In this document: in pieces, positions 1 to 8,766 of the stretch
Numbering within the stretch: position 1 is the first letter of the stretch
Layout of the letters: each line of letters begins with the position of its first letter
NCBI RefSeq assembly: GCF_040703125.1
Contig: NZ_CP160035.1
Location: forward strand, 2,321,001 to 2,385,000
Direction of reading: 5' to 3'
DNA from: Flavobacterium ovatum
GTDB taxonomy: Bacteria; Bacteroidota; Bacteroidia; Flavobacteriales; Flavobacteriaceae
Length of the DNA: 64,000 bases
Notes under the pieces: model-generated
What the model was told of the DNA's origin: nothing
The model's database searches: none
Seen by the model: only the letters and a program-made list of their open reading frames with translations
Made by a program: the position numbers and the translations under genes

Positions 1-90
1 AAAAAATCTTTTTATGGTACGAATAGCTATATGCCAGGATTATTTGGTTTATACGCTGCCGAAACTGTAATTCGATATTTAATAAAATAA
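1..90 (+). CDS. C-terminal end of an unidentified protein (5' end outside window)
   Basis: Frame 1 is open from the first base to a TAA at 88-90 and gives a 29-residue tail ending in LYAAETVIRYLIK. The amphipathic, ordered character and the stop followed by AT-rich spacer suggest the end of a real gene. The family cannot be recognised from this tail. Confidence 0.5.
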   Translation, partial: KKSFYGTNSYMPGLFGLYAAETVIRYLIK

Positions 91-194
91 TTAAAAATAG
101 AGGAAAGTAGAACCACGAGCTACTTCCATTTCGAATATAAATTCCGATTTTTTATAAAATTAATTCGTGATAATTCGTGGCAAAAACAAACAAA

Positions 195-848
195 ATGATA
201 CAAACAATAATTTTTGATATGGACGGTGTAATTGTAGATACAGAACCCGTACACCGTTATGCTTATTTTCAACATTACAAAGAATTAGGACTTGATGTTT
301 CCGAAGAGCTGTACACTAGTTTTACAGGCCTTTCGACTAGAAATACCTATCAGAAATTAAAAGATAGATTTGGTTTCGAGGGAGAAGTCGAGGATATGAT
401 TCTTAGAAAGAGAGCCTTATTCAACGATGCTTTCGACAGTAAAGAAGATTTACAACTTCTGGATGGAGTAGAAAACTTAATCAAAGATTTTTATAATAAC
501 GGAATGCAGTTAATTTTAGCTTCCTCAGCTTCCAAAGTGACTATCGAACGAGTTTTTACACGATTCAATTTACATCCATATTTCACTCATATTGTGAGCG
601 GAGAAGATTTTCCACAGTCGAAACCAGATCCGGCTATTTTCTTGCATGCAGCTTCACTTTCAGTTGCACCCAAGGAAAACTGTATTGTGATTGAAGATAG
701 TACTAATGGAGTAAAAGCAGCTAAAGCGGCCGGGATTTTTTGTGTAGGTTACAATAGTGTACATTCAAAAGATCAAAACTTAGATTTAGCGGATAAAATC
801 ATTAGTCATTTTGACGAATTGAATCATGCAGCTGTTGTTCAGTTTTAG
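195..848 (+). CDS. HAD-superfamily phosphatase, beta-phosphoglucomutase-like
   Basis: A 217-residue HAD hydrolase of the beta-phosphoglucomutase/phosphatase subfamily with a helical cap domain. Motif I is at the N-terminus (IFDMDGVIVDTE, the two catalytic Asp), motif II is in the LASSAS segment, and motifs III/IV are in SKPDPAIF and VIEDSTNGVKAAKAAG. It probably dephosphorylates or isomerises a small sugar phosphate; the substrate cannot be read from sequence. The frame is open back to a GTG at 177, but that GTG lies in a leader-type repeat (ending 'attcgtggcaaaaacaaac') and the family motif begins right after the ATG at 195, so 195 is preferred. Confidence 0.85.
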   Translation: MIQTIIFDMDGVIVDTEPVHRYAYFQHYKELGLDVSEELYTSFTGLSTRNTYQKLKDRFGFEGEVEDMILRKRALFNDAFDSKEDLQLLDGVENLIKDFYNNGMQLILASSASKVTIERVFTRFNLHPYFTHIVSGEDFPQSKPDPAIFLHAASLSVAPKENCIVIEDSTNGVKAAKAAGIFCVGYNSVHSKDQNLDLADKIISHFDELNHAAVVQF

Positions 849-904
849 TAGTTTAGTAGCAATGGTTTAGGTATTATTTAACAGCAAAACGGTTTTCTAT
901 TTTG

Positions 905-912
905 TAATTTTG
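905..912 (+). promoter_or_regulatory. Bacteroidota -7 element (TAATTTTG) before the DUF2911 gene
   Basis: The sequence matches the TAnnTTTG consensus of the Bacteroidota primary sigma factor and lies 20 bases before the ATG at 932. No clear -33 TTG partner is seen, so this rests on the -7 match and its position. Confidence 0.45.
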
Positions 913-931
913 CAAGATAAAATTATTCGAC

Positions 932-1774
932 ATGAAAAATATATTGATAGCATTTGCTGTTTTTTTATCACAATTTGCAATGGAGGCGCAAATTAAAACG
1001 CCACAACAAAGTCCTAAGGCAGTACTCAACCAACAAGTTGGTCTTACAGATGTGGAGGTGGTTTACAGCAGACCATCCGCTAGAGGAAGGAATGTCTACG
1101 GTAATTTAGTTCCTTTTGGAAAACTATGGAGAACGGGAGCCAATGAAAATACACTGATTAGTTTTAGTGATGATGTTGTCATTGACGGAAAGACTTTGCC
1201 TAAAGGGAAATATGCCCTATATACGATTCCAAATATTCAAAGTTGGGATGTTATATTTTATAAAACCACTGATAATTGGGGGACTCCTAAGGCTTATGAT
1301 GAAGCAAATGTAGCTTTGAAAGCGAAAGCGAAAGAAATTGCTTTGCCGCAGTCAGTAGAAACCTTCACTATTGGAATTAACGGTTTAGACAATGATTCGG
1401 CAAATTTAGATTTAGCTTGGGAACATTCTTTCGTTAGTTTAAAGTTTGAAGTACCGACTCAAAAGAACGCCATGGAAAGTATCCAAAAAGTACTTGGAGG
1501 AGCTACTGGCGCTGACTATTATTCAGCTGCACAGTATTACTTTCAATCCAATGCCGATATTACTAAAACTGAAAGTTATATTGATAAAGCTTTGGCGTTA
1601 ACTCCTGAAAAACCATTCTTTTACTTGCGTTTGAAAGCTTTAGTTCAAGCTAAAAAAGGAGATAAAAATGGTGCCATTGAAACCGCTAAATTATCGATGG
1701 CTGCAGCTGAGAAAGCAGGAAATCAGGATTATGTAAAAATGAATAAAGACAGCATCAATGAATGGAGTAAGTAA
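932..1774 (+). CDS. Secreted DUF2911 family protein
   Basis: A 280-residue protein with an N-terminal signal peptide (hydrophobic core FAVFLSQFAMEAQ). The DUF2911 core follows (about residues 35-170), including the SRPSARGRNVYGNLVPFGKL stretch and LPKGKYALYTIP. The C-terminal third contains a helical TPR-like tail (KPFFYLRLKALVQAKKGD). The function of DUF2911 is unknown; the protein is expected in the periplasm or outer membrane. It is monocistronic: a -7 element lies upstream and a strong terminator follows. Confidence 0.85.
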   Translation: MKNILIAFAVFLSQFAMEAQIKTPQQSPKAVLNQQVGLTDVEVVYSRPSARGRNVYGNLVPFGKLWRTGANENTLISFSDDVVIDGKTLPKGKYALYTIPNIQSWDVIFYKTTDNWGTPKAYDEANVALKAKAKEIALPQSVETFTIGINGLDNDSANLDLAWEHSFVSLKFEVPTQKNAMESIQKVLGGATGADYYSAAQYYFQSNADITKTESYIDKALALTPEKPFFYLRLKALVQAKKGDKNGAIETAKLSMAAAEKAGNQDYVKMNKDSINEWSK

Positions 1775-1796
1775 TTTGCTTATCTCATAAAAATAT

Positions 1797-1834
1797 AAAT
1801 CCCGTTTCATGCCAAATGAAGCGGGATTTTTTTT
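1797..1834 (+). terminator. Rho-independent terminator after the DUF2911 gene
   Basis: Arms at 1797-1810 and 1816-1829 form a 14-bp stem (one G-U) around AAATCCCG...CGGGATTT, with a five-base loop, followed by a run of eight T. Confidence 0.8.
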
Positions 1835-1842
1835 GGCCGTTC

Positions 1843-1975
1843 CCCGCCGAAATCCCGAAAGGTTTGGAGCGGGGCTTATACTCACTGCAAGTCCTCAACA
1901 AGTTCTGCTATCGCTACACTTGTTTGTGGGCTTTCCTCCCGAAACTTCGGGACTATCCCTCAAACTGCACAATAG
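1843..1975. repeat. Composite intergenic palindromic repeat
   Basis: The gene-free stretch from 1775 to 2110 holds the terminator and then G+C-rich inverted repeats: CCCCGC pairing with GCGGGG across about 1847-1875, and TCCCGAAACTTCGGGA at about 1937-1952. The latter motif recurs as TCCCGAAGCGTCGGGA near 12390. Short ORFs here are artefacts of the repeat. It looks like a dispersed non-coding element. Confidence 0.6.
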
Positions 1976-2110
1976 GTTATTTTTTTTGTTCCACATTTCA
2001 TCAAGATTAGAAGCTGGCTTAACCACAAACAAAAAGTTTTAATCGGGGTTAATTTGAGTAATCTGTGTTAATTGTTCAACTAAATTAATTAGTGAAAATA
2101 GTGTCTGTTT

Positions 2111-3835
2111 TTAAACCACTCGTGGTTCCGCGTTTTTGCGCAACAACACCTGCAACAACATAGACAATACAATCGTCAACATCGCACCAATAAAGTTCAA
2201 CCATAAGTACCCTAACGTTTCTTTACCGCTTGGGTAAATACTATTGGTAAAATAATAAATGGCAAAAATGGCCAACTGACTGATTACAGCACTATAAAAA
2301 ATGGCTTTTGATTTTACAAATTTGAAGTAAAAACCAACCAAGAAAATTCCCAATACAGTTCCATAAAATATGGAGCCAATAATATTGACAAGCTGAATTA
2401 AATTTTCGAATAGTGTTCCAATACAAGCAAAAAGGATGGCAATAATACCCCAAAGTAAGGTAAAAAACTTAGTGGCATTCAAATAATGTTTTTCTGTTTT
2501 TTCTACTTTTAAATTACGTTTGTAAATATCAATAGCTGTAGTTGAGGCTAATGCGTTCAATCCTGAAGCCGTAGATGACATCGCCGCTGAAATTATTACA
2601 GCCAATAATAGACCAATCAACCCCTTGGGTAAATAATGAAGAATAAAATGAAAAAACACATAATCCTTGTCGTTGGTTTCGCTATTAGGGTCTGCTTTTA
2701 GAATAATTTCTTTGGCTCGCTCTCTCAAATCTTTTTCTTTCAATGACAAGGCAACTAATTCTTTCCTCAAAATAGGATTGTCAAAATCTTGATTCAGCTG
2801 GTCGATGTACAATAAGTTGATTACTTTTTTGTCTTCAGATAGCGTGGTAAGATCTTTTTCTAAAGCATGGTATTCACCTTTAAATTTAGATTTTTCAATC
2901 GCAATTTTGTTATTTGGATTAAAGTTTAAAGGAACTGGGTTGAATTGAAAAAAGACAAAAACCATTACTCCAGTCAATAAAATAAAAAACTGCATCGGTA
3001 CTTTCAAGAATCCATTCATAATCAACCCCAACTGACTTTCACGCACCGATTTCCCTGATAAGTAACGTCCTACCTGCGATTGGTCAGTACCAAAGTACGC
3101 CAATGCCAAGAAAAAACCACCTGTAATTCCGCTCCAAAAAGTGTATTTGTCTTCTGGATCTGTAGAGAAACTAACGATATTCATTTTAGAATTGGCACCT
3201 GCAATATGAAGCGCATTGCTAAAAGTCATGTCGTTAGGCAAAAAACGTAAAATCAAGAAAAAGGTAATAAACATCCCCGACATGATGACAAACATTTGCT
3301 GTTTTTGAGTTACGTTAACCGCTTTGGTTCCTCCTGAAAAGGTATAAACGATAACTAACGTTCCCATGACAATATTCATGTACGTTAAATTCCAGCCCAA
3401 TAATGCGGATAAAATAATGGATGGAGCATAAATTGTCAACCCAGTTCCTAATCCTCTTTGGAACAAAAATAAAACAGCTGCTAACGAACGGGTTTTTAAA
3501 TCAAAACGCTTTTCTAAATATTCGTAGGCTGTATAGACTTTGTATTTGTGGTAAATAGGAATAAAAGTCAAACAGATGACTATCATTGCTATAGGTAGGC
3601 CAAAGTAAAATTGCAAAAATCCCATACCGTCATGATAAGCCTGTCCAGGTGTGGATAAAAAAGTAATGGCGCTAGCTTGTGTTGCCATGACAGATAATCC
3701 TACGGTATGCCAAGGGGTTTCGTTTCCTCCTAAAATAAATTCTTGAACATTTTTACTCCCTTTTGTTTTCCATGCCCCATAAATCACAATAAATAATAAG
3801 GTGACAATTAGTACAATCCAATCAAATAACTGCAT
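2111..3835 (-). CDS. Sodium:solute symporter (SSS family)
   Basis: A 574-residue inner-membrane protein with about 13 transmembrane helices and the SSS pattern (GGNETPWHTVGLSVMATQAS near residues 37-56; GTDQSQVGRYLSGKS in the middle). A charged hydrophilic insert of about 85 residues (roughly 305-390, rich in E/K/D/L) interrupts the membrane core and is unusual in length. It is last in a minus-strand operon after a PIG-L deacetylase and a 35-residue membrane peptide, which suggests uptake of the deacetylase product or another sugar-like solute; the substrate is not identifiable. Confidence 0.85.
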   Translation of the reverse strand: MQLFDWIVLIVTLLFIVIYGAWKTKGSKNVQEFILGGNETPWHTVGLSVMATQASAITFLSTPGQAYHDGMGFLQFYFGLPIAMIVICLTFIPIYHKYKVYTAYEYLEKRFDLKTRSLAAVLFLFQRGLGTGLTIYAPSIILSALLGWNLTYMNIVMGTLVIVYTFSGGTKAVNVTQKQQMFVIMSGMFITFFLILRFLPNDMTFSNALHIAGANSKMNIVSFSTDPEDKYTFWSGITGGFFLALAYFGTDQSQVGRYLSGKSVRESQLGLIMNGFLKVPMQFFILLTGVMVFVFFQFNPVPLNFNPNNKIAIEKSKFKGEYHALEKDLTTLSEDKKVINLLYIDQLNQDFDNPILRKELVALSLKEKDLRERAKEIILKADPNSETNDKDYVFFHFILHYLPKGLIGLLLAVIISAAMSSTASGLNALASTTAIDIYKRNLKVEKTEKHYLNATKFFTLLWGIIAILFACIGTLFENLIQLVNIIGSIFYGTVLGIFLVGFYFKFVKSKAIFYSAVISQLAIFAIYYFTNSIYPSGKETLGYLWLNFIGAMLTIVLSMLLQVLLRKNAEPRVV

Positions 3836-3838
3836 CTT

Positions 3839-3946
3839 TTATGAGTATAATTTCATTATTAAAAAGAAAATAGTGATGTAAATAGCATTAGCAATCAACA
3901 CCCAAGTGTAATCTTTTTTCCATTTTTCCGACTTTTTTGGTTCCAT
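3839..3946 (-). CDS. 35-residue single-TM membrane microprotein
   Basis: The ORF runs from an ATG (3944-3946) to TAA (3839-3841) and encodes a positively charged N-terminus (MEPKKSEKWKKDYTW) followed by one transmembrane helix (VLIANAIYITIFFLIM). It fits tightly between the deacetylase (11-base gap) and the symporter (3-base gap) on the same strand, so it is very likely translated in the operon. By analogy with other small transporter partners it could be an accessory subunit of the symporter; that is inference. Confidence 0.7.
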   Translation of the reverse strand: MEPKKSEKWKKDYTWVLIANAIYITIFFLIMKLYS

Positions 3947-3957
3947 GCTATTTGTTT

Positions 3958-6483
3958 TTAGGGTTTTGTATTGGGAACAGTTTCGGTATTCCTGTTTTGT
4001 AAGGAAATAAGATTGGCCATCAATCGATAAGCTCCCGCCACTCCTTCTGGTAATTCTCTAAAAAAGCTTAATCCGGTATAAACATAGTATCCTTTGCCGT
4101 AGGGCGCTACTAATAAAGCTCCATCTTTAGGACTTTCGCCCGTATCATTGGACGATAAAATAGGAGTAAAGGCAGGGTCATATTCATTAGGGTAATACAA
4201 ACCTTGTTCCTGTGTCCATCCTGTAAAATCGGCTTGAGTTATTTTGTTAGGGTAGTTTAAAACGGGATGATTTGGAGCGAGAAAGCGAACTTTTACGTTT
4301 TCTTCGGTTACTCTATCATTTGATAAAGTTATTGGATAAGGGCCTAATTGTACGCCTGCCAATAAGTTTGGAGTGTTGTATTGTACAATCATCGTTTTAC
4401 CTTCTTTGATAAAATCAAATAATATTTGTTGTTTGTTGACCAAAGGTTTAATCGTATTGTATGCTCTGATTCCTGTAATAATAACATCAAAGGAGGCAAT
4501 ACTCTCAGCGGTAATTTCTTCTGGGTCTAAAAAGAAAAGATCATAGCCCATTTGTAATAAACTGGCAGGAACAGCATCTCCTGCACCCATAATATAACCC
4601 ACTTTTTGTGGGCCAATTTTGATGTCTAATTTGATGAATTTAGATTCAGCAGGCTGCAACACCTGTTGTTTGGTAATATGTGGATATTCAATATTCACTT
4701 GCTCTGAACTGAATTTCTTTCCATCTACAATTATACTGTTTTTAGCGAATATTTCACCAGCTAAAGCAGGAGGAGTCACTAGAAATTGAAAGATTTTTTC
4801 ATTTCCCTTTTTTGGTATTTCGACTTCAATTTTTTCGGGTGTAACAAGCCAGTTTTTGGGTAATTCAAGTTGTAGTTGTCCTTTAATACTGTCTTTTCCA
4901 GCTTTGACTATGATCGCTATTTCTTTAGGTTTGTCATTGTTAAAAAGAATTACTTTTTCTTGAAAACTAGTAGAGACTTCGGGGATGATATCTAAAAACT
5001 GATACATTTCGCCTTTTGTCGGGTGGTTGAATTTGTACACTATAGGTTTTTCTATAGTAATATCTAGTCCGTTGATATTGAGATTGAAGAATATTTTGTT
5101 GTTTCTGATGATATCTGGAATTCCAATATCTTCGGGGTCTTTTACAGTATACATTCCCAACGTTCCCGTTTCTTTCAGCCAATAAGGCGCTGTAAAATCA
5201 CTTGTTATAGGTACATCAATAAAAATACTAATTTTATTGACGATGTTGTTATTCAAAGGTCGGTTTTGCGTAGTCGTAATTTGTTCAGGAAAAGTGGTAA
5301 TGCTTTCTAATTTAATTTTAGCATCGGTACGATTAATTGCTTCTAAAGTAAGCTGAACAGTATTACCAGGACAGACTGCTTGTAGATTGGCAACGGCTTC
5401 CAGATACAATCCTGCACAATTGGTAATACAATTTTTAATTTCTTCAGATTTGATGGTTTTCCAATGCGATTCGTCCAATAACTGAATCATTTCGTATGCT
5501 TTGACCAAATTTGGAATACTTTTATAAGGATTGGTAAAATCGTATTTAGTAATAATTTTAGTAATTAAGTCTCCAATAGGTTTTCCACCAACAACACGGT
5601 TCCAACTGGTATCAATTCCATCAAATAAATCCAATTTAGATTTTTGTCCGTTAATTTGTTCCAAATATTCAATTTCTACCCCACGGGTTCCGGTACTTCC
5701 AAAACCTTGTGATTGGTGACAACTTCTGCTCAAAGCAGAAATCTCCGAATTGGATTTGCCTAAATTAGTATAATATACGTCTGTTTGAAGCGTAAGAAAA
5801 TTGGATTTATCAGCAGCATCAAATTTCTCTTGACTCCCATAAAACCAATAAGAAGGATTGAAAAATTGTTTTGTGACTTGCCAAGGTTCCACGTAAGCCA
5901 ATTGTTCAGGAAAGGCTGTGGTAGTATTAGATAAATCAAAACTTTCGAGACTTAATAATGCCGAAGCCGAATGATGACCATGAGTGTTTCCAGAAGTGCG
6001 ATGATCAAAGCGATTGATGATAAGGTCCGGTTTAAATTTACGAATAGCCCAAACGATATCTGCTAATACTTGCTTTTTATCCCAGATTTGTAAAGTTTCT
6101 TGAGGCGTTTTGGAAAAACCAAAATCATTAGCACGGGAAAAAAATTGTTGACCACCATCAATTTTCCGAGCTTCTAGTAATTCTTGGGTGCGAATAACTC
6201 CCAATTGTTCCCGTAGTTCTGGACCAATTAAGTTTTGCCCTCCGTCTCCTCTTGTTAATGAAAGGTAAGCAGTTCGTGCTTTTTTTTCATTAGATAAATA
6301 AGAAATTAGTTTAGTGTTTTCATCATCTGGATGGGCAGCGATATACAAGACTGAACCCAAAAAATTAAGCTTCTGGATTTGGTTGTAAATCTCAGCTGAA
6401 TTCGGCTTTTGTGGCTTTTGAGCCGAAATTATTTGGAAAGAAAAAAGGAATAATAAAAAGAATTTATTAATGTATTGATACAT
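3958..6483 (-). CDS. Secreted PIG-L family deacetylase, large multidomain form
   Basis: An 841-residue protein with a signal peptide (residues 1-21, ending ISAQ). The N-terminal PIG-L/LmbE zinc deacetylase domain (about 30-300) shows AHPDDE and the distal THGHHSA zinc motif. A beta-rich NEW3-like region (about 370-600) follows, then a GATase-like/ThuA-like C-terminal domain (about 620-830, VIITGIRAYNT, MIVQYNT). PIG-L enzymes remove N-acetyl groups from amino sugars; here it would act in the periplasm or on the surface. It is first gene of an operon with the microprotein and SSS symporter. Confidence 0.85.
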   Translation of the reverse strand: MYQYINKFFLLFLFSFQIISAQKPQKPNSAEIYNQIQKLNFLGSVLYIAAHPDDENTKLISYLSNEKKARTAYLSLTRGDGGQNLIGPELREQLGVIRTQELLEARKIDGGQQFFSRANDFGFSKTPQETLQIWDKKQVLADIVWAIRKFKPDLIINRFDHRTSGNTHGHHSASALLSLESFDLSNTTTAFPEQLAYVEPWQVTKQFFNPSYWFYGSQEKFDAADKSNFLTLQTDVYYTNLGKSNSEISALSRSCHQSQGFGSTGTRGVEIEYLEQINGQKSKLDLFDGIDTSWNRVVGGKPIGDLITKIITKYDFTNPYKSIPNLVKAYEMIQLLDESHWKTIKSEEIKNCITNCAGLYLEAVANLQAVCPGNTVQLTLEAINRTDAKIKLESITTFPEQITTTQNRPLNNNIVNKISIFIDVPITSDFTAPYWLKETGTLGMYTVKDPEDIGIPDIIRNNKIFFNLNINGLDITIEKPIVYKFNHPTKGEMYQFLDIIPEVSTSFQEKVILFNNDKPKEIAIIVKAGKDSIKGQLQLELPKNWLVTPEKIEVEIPKKGNEKIFQFLVTPPALAGEIFAKNSIIVDGKKFSSEQVNIEYPHITKQQVLQPAESKFIKLDIKIGPQKVGYIMGAGDAVPASLLQMGYDLFFLDPEEITAESIASFDVIITGIRAYNTIKPLVNKQQILFDFIKEGKTMIVQYNTPNLLAGVQLGPYPITLSNDRVTEENVKVRFLAPNHPVLNYPNKITQADFTGWTQEQGLYYPNEYDPAFTPILSSNDTGESPKDGALLVAPYGKGYYVYTGLSFFRELPEGVAGAYRLMANLISLQNRNTETVPNTKP

Positions 6484-6565
6484 CTTTTTTGAGATTAATT
6501 TGCAATAGAGTCAAATGTAGTAATTATAATTTTTTATGACCGTTTTTTTTAGTTTTCTTATCAAA

Positions 6566-6592
6566 AGAAAGAGCACCAATGATGCTCTTTCT
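6566..6592. terminator. Hairpin terminator between the deacetylase and the first small secreted protein
   Basis: A perfect 10-bp stem (AGAAAGAGCA at 6566-6575 with TGCTCTTTCT at 6583-6592) with a 7-base loop. On the minus strand it sits downstream of the 6629-7039 gene; T/A flanks are moderate. Confidence 0.6.
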
Positions 6593-6628
6593 AGTTGAAT
6601 AACCTATTAATAATTTACAATATAGTCT

Positions 6629-7039
6629 TTAGTGTTTTCCTTTGTTTTTATTTGACTTACTTTTTTTATGATCATCGTGGTCATTATCTTTGCTTGATTT
6701 GTAATGATTTTTGTGATTGTCATAGTGACTATAAGGTTGGTTTCCTCTATACCCTTTAAGAGCAATTTTTTGACATTTTTTTAAATCATAATGACCATAA
6801 CGGGATGGTAAGTGTTTCGCTCTTACCCAATTATTACCATTTAAATAAATGAATATGGAAGCATGGGTGTCGTAGTATGCATTTACTTCGGGGATGTAAT
6901 AATAATCTACTGTTGAGTACCCTTGTACAGGAGCCCAAACGGGACGTGGACCTATATTCACGTTTACGGATACTTGGGATTGAACCGAACTTGACACAAC
7001 AAATAAGACGCCTAAGGCTAATAATTTTAATGTTTTCAT
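6629..7039 (-). CDS. Small secreted protein with charged low-complexity tail (paralogue 1)
   Basis: A 136-residue protein: signal peptide (KLLALGVLFVVSSSVQSQ), a compact middle domain (PRPVWAPVQGY, VDYYYIPEVNAYYDT, NNWVRAKHLP) and a C-terminal tail rich in H, D, K and S. It is a close paralogue of the next upstream gene (7327-7785), with the same domain order. No catalytic motif is visible. The His/Asp tail could bind metal or cell-surface polymer, which is inference. Confidence 0.75.
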   Translation of the reverse strand: MKTLKLLALGVLFVVSSSVQSQVSVNVNIGPRPVWAPVQGYSTVDYYYIPEVNAYYDTHASIFIYLNGNNWVRAKHLPSRYGHYDLKKCQKIALKGYRGNQPYSHYDNHKNHYKSSKDNDHDDHKKSKSNKNKGKH

Positions 7040-7263
7040 GATTTCTAAAATTTGATTGTGTTGAATTTATTTAATTTATTTTGTATATGTATATTTTCAA
7101 TAATTATGCCAAAACTATATAAATATACGTATAATGAGTTTGATTTTAAGTTGAAGTAAATAGATTAAATAAAATTGATTTTAAAATGTTTGCCTTTTTT
7201 AAAATAGGTTTTTGAAAGGAAAGGAATTATTGTTGTGTTTATGATTTATTAGGATATAACTAT

Positions 7264-7293
7264 AAAAAAAGAGTGCTTAAAAGCACTCTTTTT
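7264..7293. terminator. Terminator after small secreted paralogue 2
   Basis: AAAAAGAGTGCTT (7266-7278) pairs perfectly with AAGCACTCTTTTT (7281-7293) with a 2-base loop. A/T runs on both flanks make it able to work on either strand; here it follows the minus-strand gene 7327-7785. Confidence 0.75.
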
Positions 7294-7326
7294 AGTTAAT
7301 CAATCTAAATTTACATTATTTAGGAA

Positions 7327-7785
7327 TTAATGTTTTTTGTAATGTTTTTTATCTTTTTTGTAGTCATCTTTATCATGGTGATCGTGGTCATCGTATCGGT
7401 CAGAACGGTCGTATCTATCATGATCTCTTTCTACATAGACTACACGTTGCGGAGTTCTGTGGTTGCTATAATGTTCGTAAGGACGATTTCCTCTATAACC
7501 ATTCAAAGCTACTGTATGGCAATTATTCATATTTACATTTCTATATTGATATGGTACATTTCTTGATCGTACCCAGTTGTTACCATTTTGATATACATAT
7601 ACTGAAGCACGAGTATCGTAATAAGCATGTACTTCAGGAACGTAATAAAAATCGACTGCTGCATATCCTTGGGAAGGTGCCCAAACAGGTCTAGTTCCTA
7701 TGTTTAAACTTACGGACACTTGCGCTTGAATGGAACTAGTTGCTGCAAACAGAATTCCTATGGCTAATAATTTTAATGTTCTCAT
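7327..7785 (-). CDS. Small secreted protein with H/D/K-rich tail (paralogue 2)
   Basis: A 152-residue paralogue of the neighbouring gene: signal peptide (KLLAIGILFAATSSIQAQ), middle domain with RPVWAPSQGY, VDFYYVPEVHAYYDT and NNWVRSRNVP, then a tail of repeating HDRYDRSDRYDD-type residues ending in KKHYKKH. Its leader contains a TGCCAAAAC segment also found before paralogue 1, so the tandem duplication included the promoter. The function is unknown; it is expected in the periplasm or on the surface. Confidence 0.75.
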   Translation of the reverse strand: MRTLKLLAIGILFAATSSIQAQVSVSLNIGTRPVWAPSQGYAAVDFYYVPEVHAYYDTRASVYVYQNGNNWVRSRNVPYQYRNVNMNNCHTVALNGYRGNRPYEHYSNHRTPQRVVYVERDHDRYDRSDRYDDHDHHDKDDYKKDKKHYKKH

Positions 7786-8112
7786 GATTTCTATAATTTT
7801 AATTGTTTTGTTTGTTTCAGTGTTATTGTTGAAAGGATATTTTCAACAACTGTGCCAAAACAATTTTATAGATGCTGTGAGGTTATTGTTTTTGGTGCTT
7901 TTGTAATCTTTAAAAACTTGAAATATAATGAGTTATGTTCATTTTAAAATACTAGAATTTAAATTTTAAATCTGAGTATTTGGTGTTTTTATTTAATTAA
8001 AAGTATTGGATAAAATTATTTAGAGCGAATAAATAGTTCTAAATAATTAAATTTTGATAGATGATGTTTAATAAAATATTTTAATCTGGGGCTAATAAAA
8101 AGACAATGATTG
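7786..8112. other. Gene-free leader region with small hairpin
   Basis: No gene is seen. A 9-bp inverted repeat (TTGTTGAAA at 7826-7834, TTTCAACAA at 7841-7849) sits in the leader of the minus-strand gene 7327-7785, beside the element CAACTGTGCCAAAAC shared with the leader of its paralogue. The rest is AT-rich spacer downstream of dnaX. Confidence 0.4.
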
Positions 8113-8766
8113 TTATGCATTCACGTCCAGTCCGAAAGTATTTCTTAAAAGTTCAATATTAGGATTGAGTTCTAGTAAGCGGTTGTAGCGGTCTTGATCG
8201 TTTAAATTTCGTTTGTTTTGTATGGTTTCATTCACAATGACCTCAATCGTAATATCGTGATTGTGTAAATGACCACGTAAATGACCTAAAAGTCCAATTT
8301 TTTCACTTTCAAAATCTAGTTTAGAACCTTCATTGGGTAATTCAATGGTAATTGCACAACCAGCGTTTAACTTAGGGTCATTAATCATCAATAAAGATTC
8401 CATGATGCGATATCCTTTTTCTCCAAGCTTTTTAGCGTAGTTATTCCACTGAATCAACATTTCAGTTTCCGTAAATAATTCTGTGGGTAAAACAGTATAT
8501 GTGACTGGTTTCACAAAGTTTTTACTGTTTTCGACCAATGCTTTTTTGGCACGAATACTTGTTAACGAAAAAGCAGAAACATTAGGGCCGTCAAAATTTG
8601 GTGTTTCTTTTTTTACAGGAACTATTGGTGTTTCTTGTATTTCAGAGGGTGCAGGAACTGTTTTGGGAGTATCAACGGTTGCTGTAGTTTCCTTTACTGA
8701 CGTTTGGTCTGCAATCGAATAATCACGTTTCCTAAAATAAGTAGGTGGTATTATGAAAGACTCAAC
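8113..8766 (-). CDS. dnaX: DnaX tau-specific C-terminal region, read in the -1 frame
   Basis: The -1 frame is open without a stop from the A10 run (8767-8776) to TAA at 8113 and encodes 217 residues: a proline/threonine-rich linker (PPTYFRKRDYSIADQ, then a PKTVPAPSEIQETPIV-type stretch) and a conserved C-terminal domain (about the last 140 residues: LPTELFTETEMLIQWNNYAKK, LLELNPNIELLRNTFGLDV). This is the tau tail expected to bind the polymerase core and replicative helicase. No start codon is needed if translation enters by frameshift or if slipped transcripts carry an extra A. The joined product would be 574 residues. Confidence 0.8.
   Translation of the reverse strand, partial: VESFIIPPTYFRKRDYSIADQTSVKETTATVDTPKTVPAPSEIQETPIVPVKKETPNFDGPNVSAFSLTSIRAKKALVENSKNFVKPVTYTVLPTELFTETEMLIQWNNYAKKLGEKGYRIMESLLMINDPKLNAGCAITIELPNEGSKLDFESEKIGLLGHLRGHLHNHDITIEVIVNETIQNKRNLNDQDRYNRLLELNPNIELLRNTFGLDVNA

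Noticed and set aside
1809..2042. Short ORFs in the 1809-2042 spacer
   Set aside because: They cross a terminator and palindromic repeats and show no protein-like composition.
7330..7566. Hydrophobic 78-residue ORF opposite the secreted paralogue 2
   Set aside because: It is the antisense reading of the His/Asp codon-rich tail; the composition (V, I, F, M runs) is a by-product of the tail codons.
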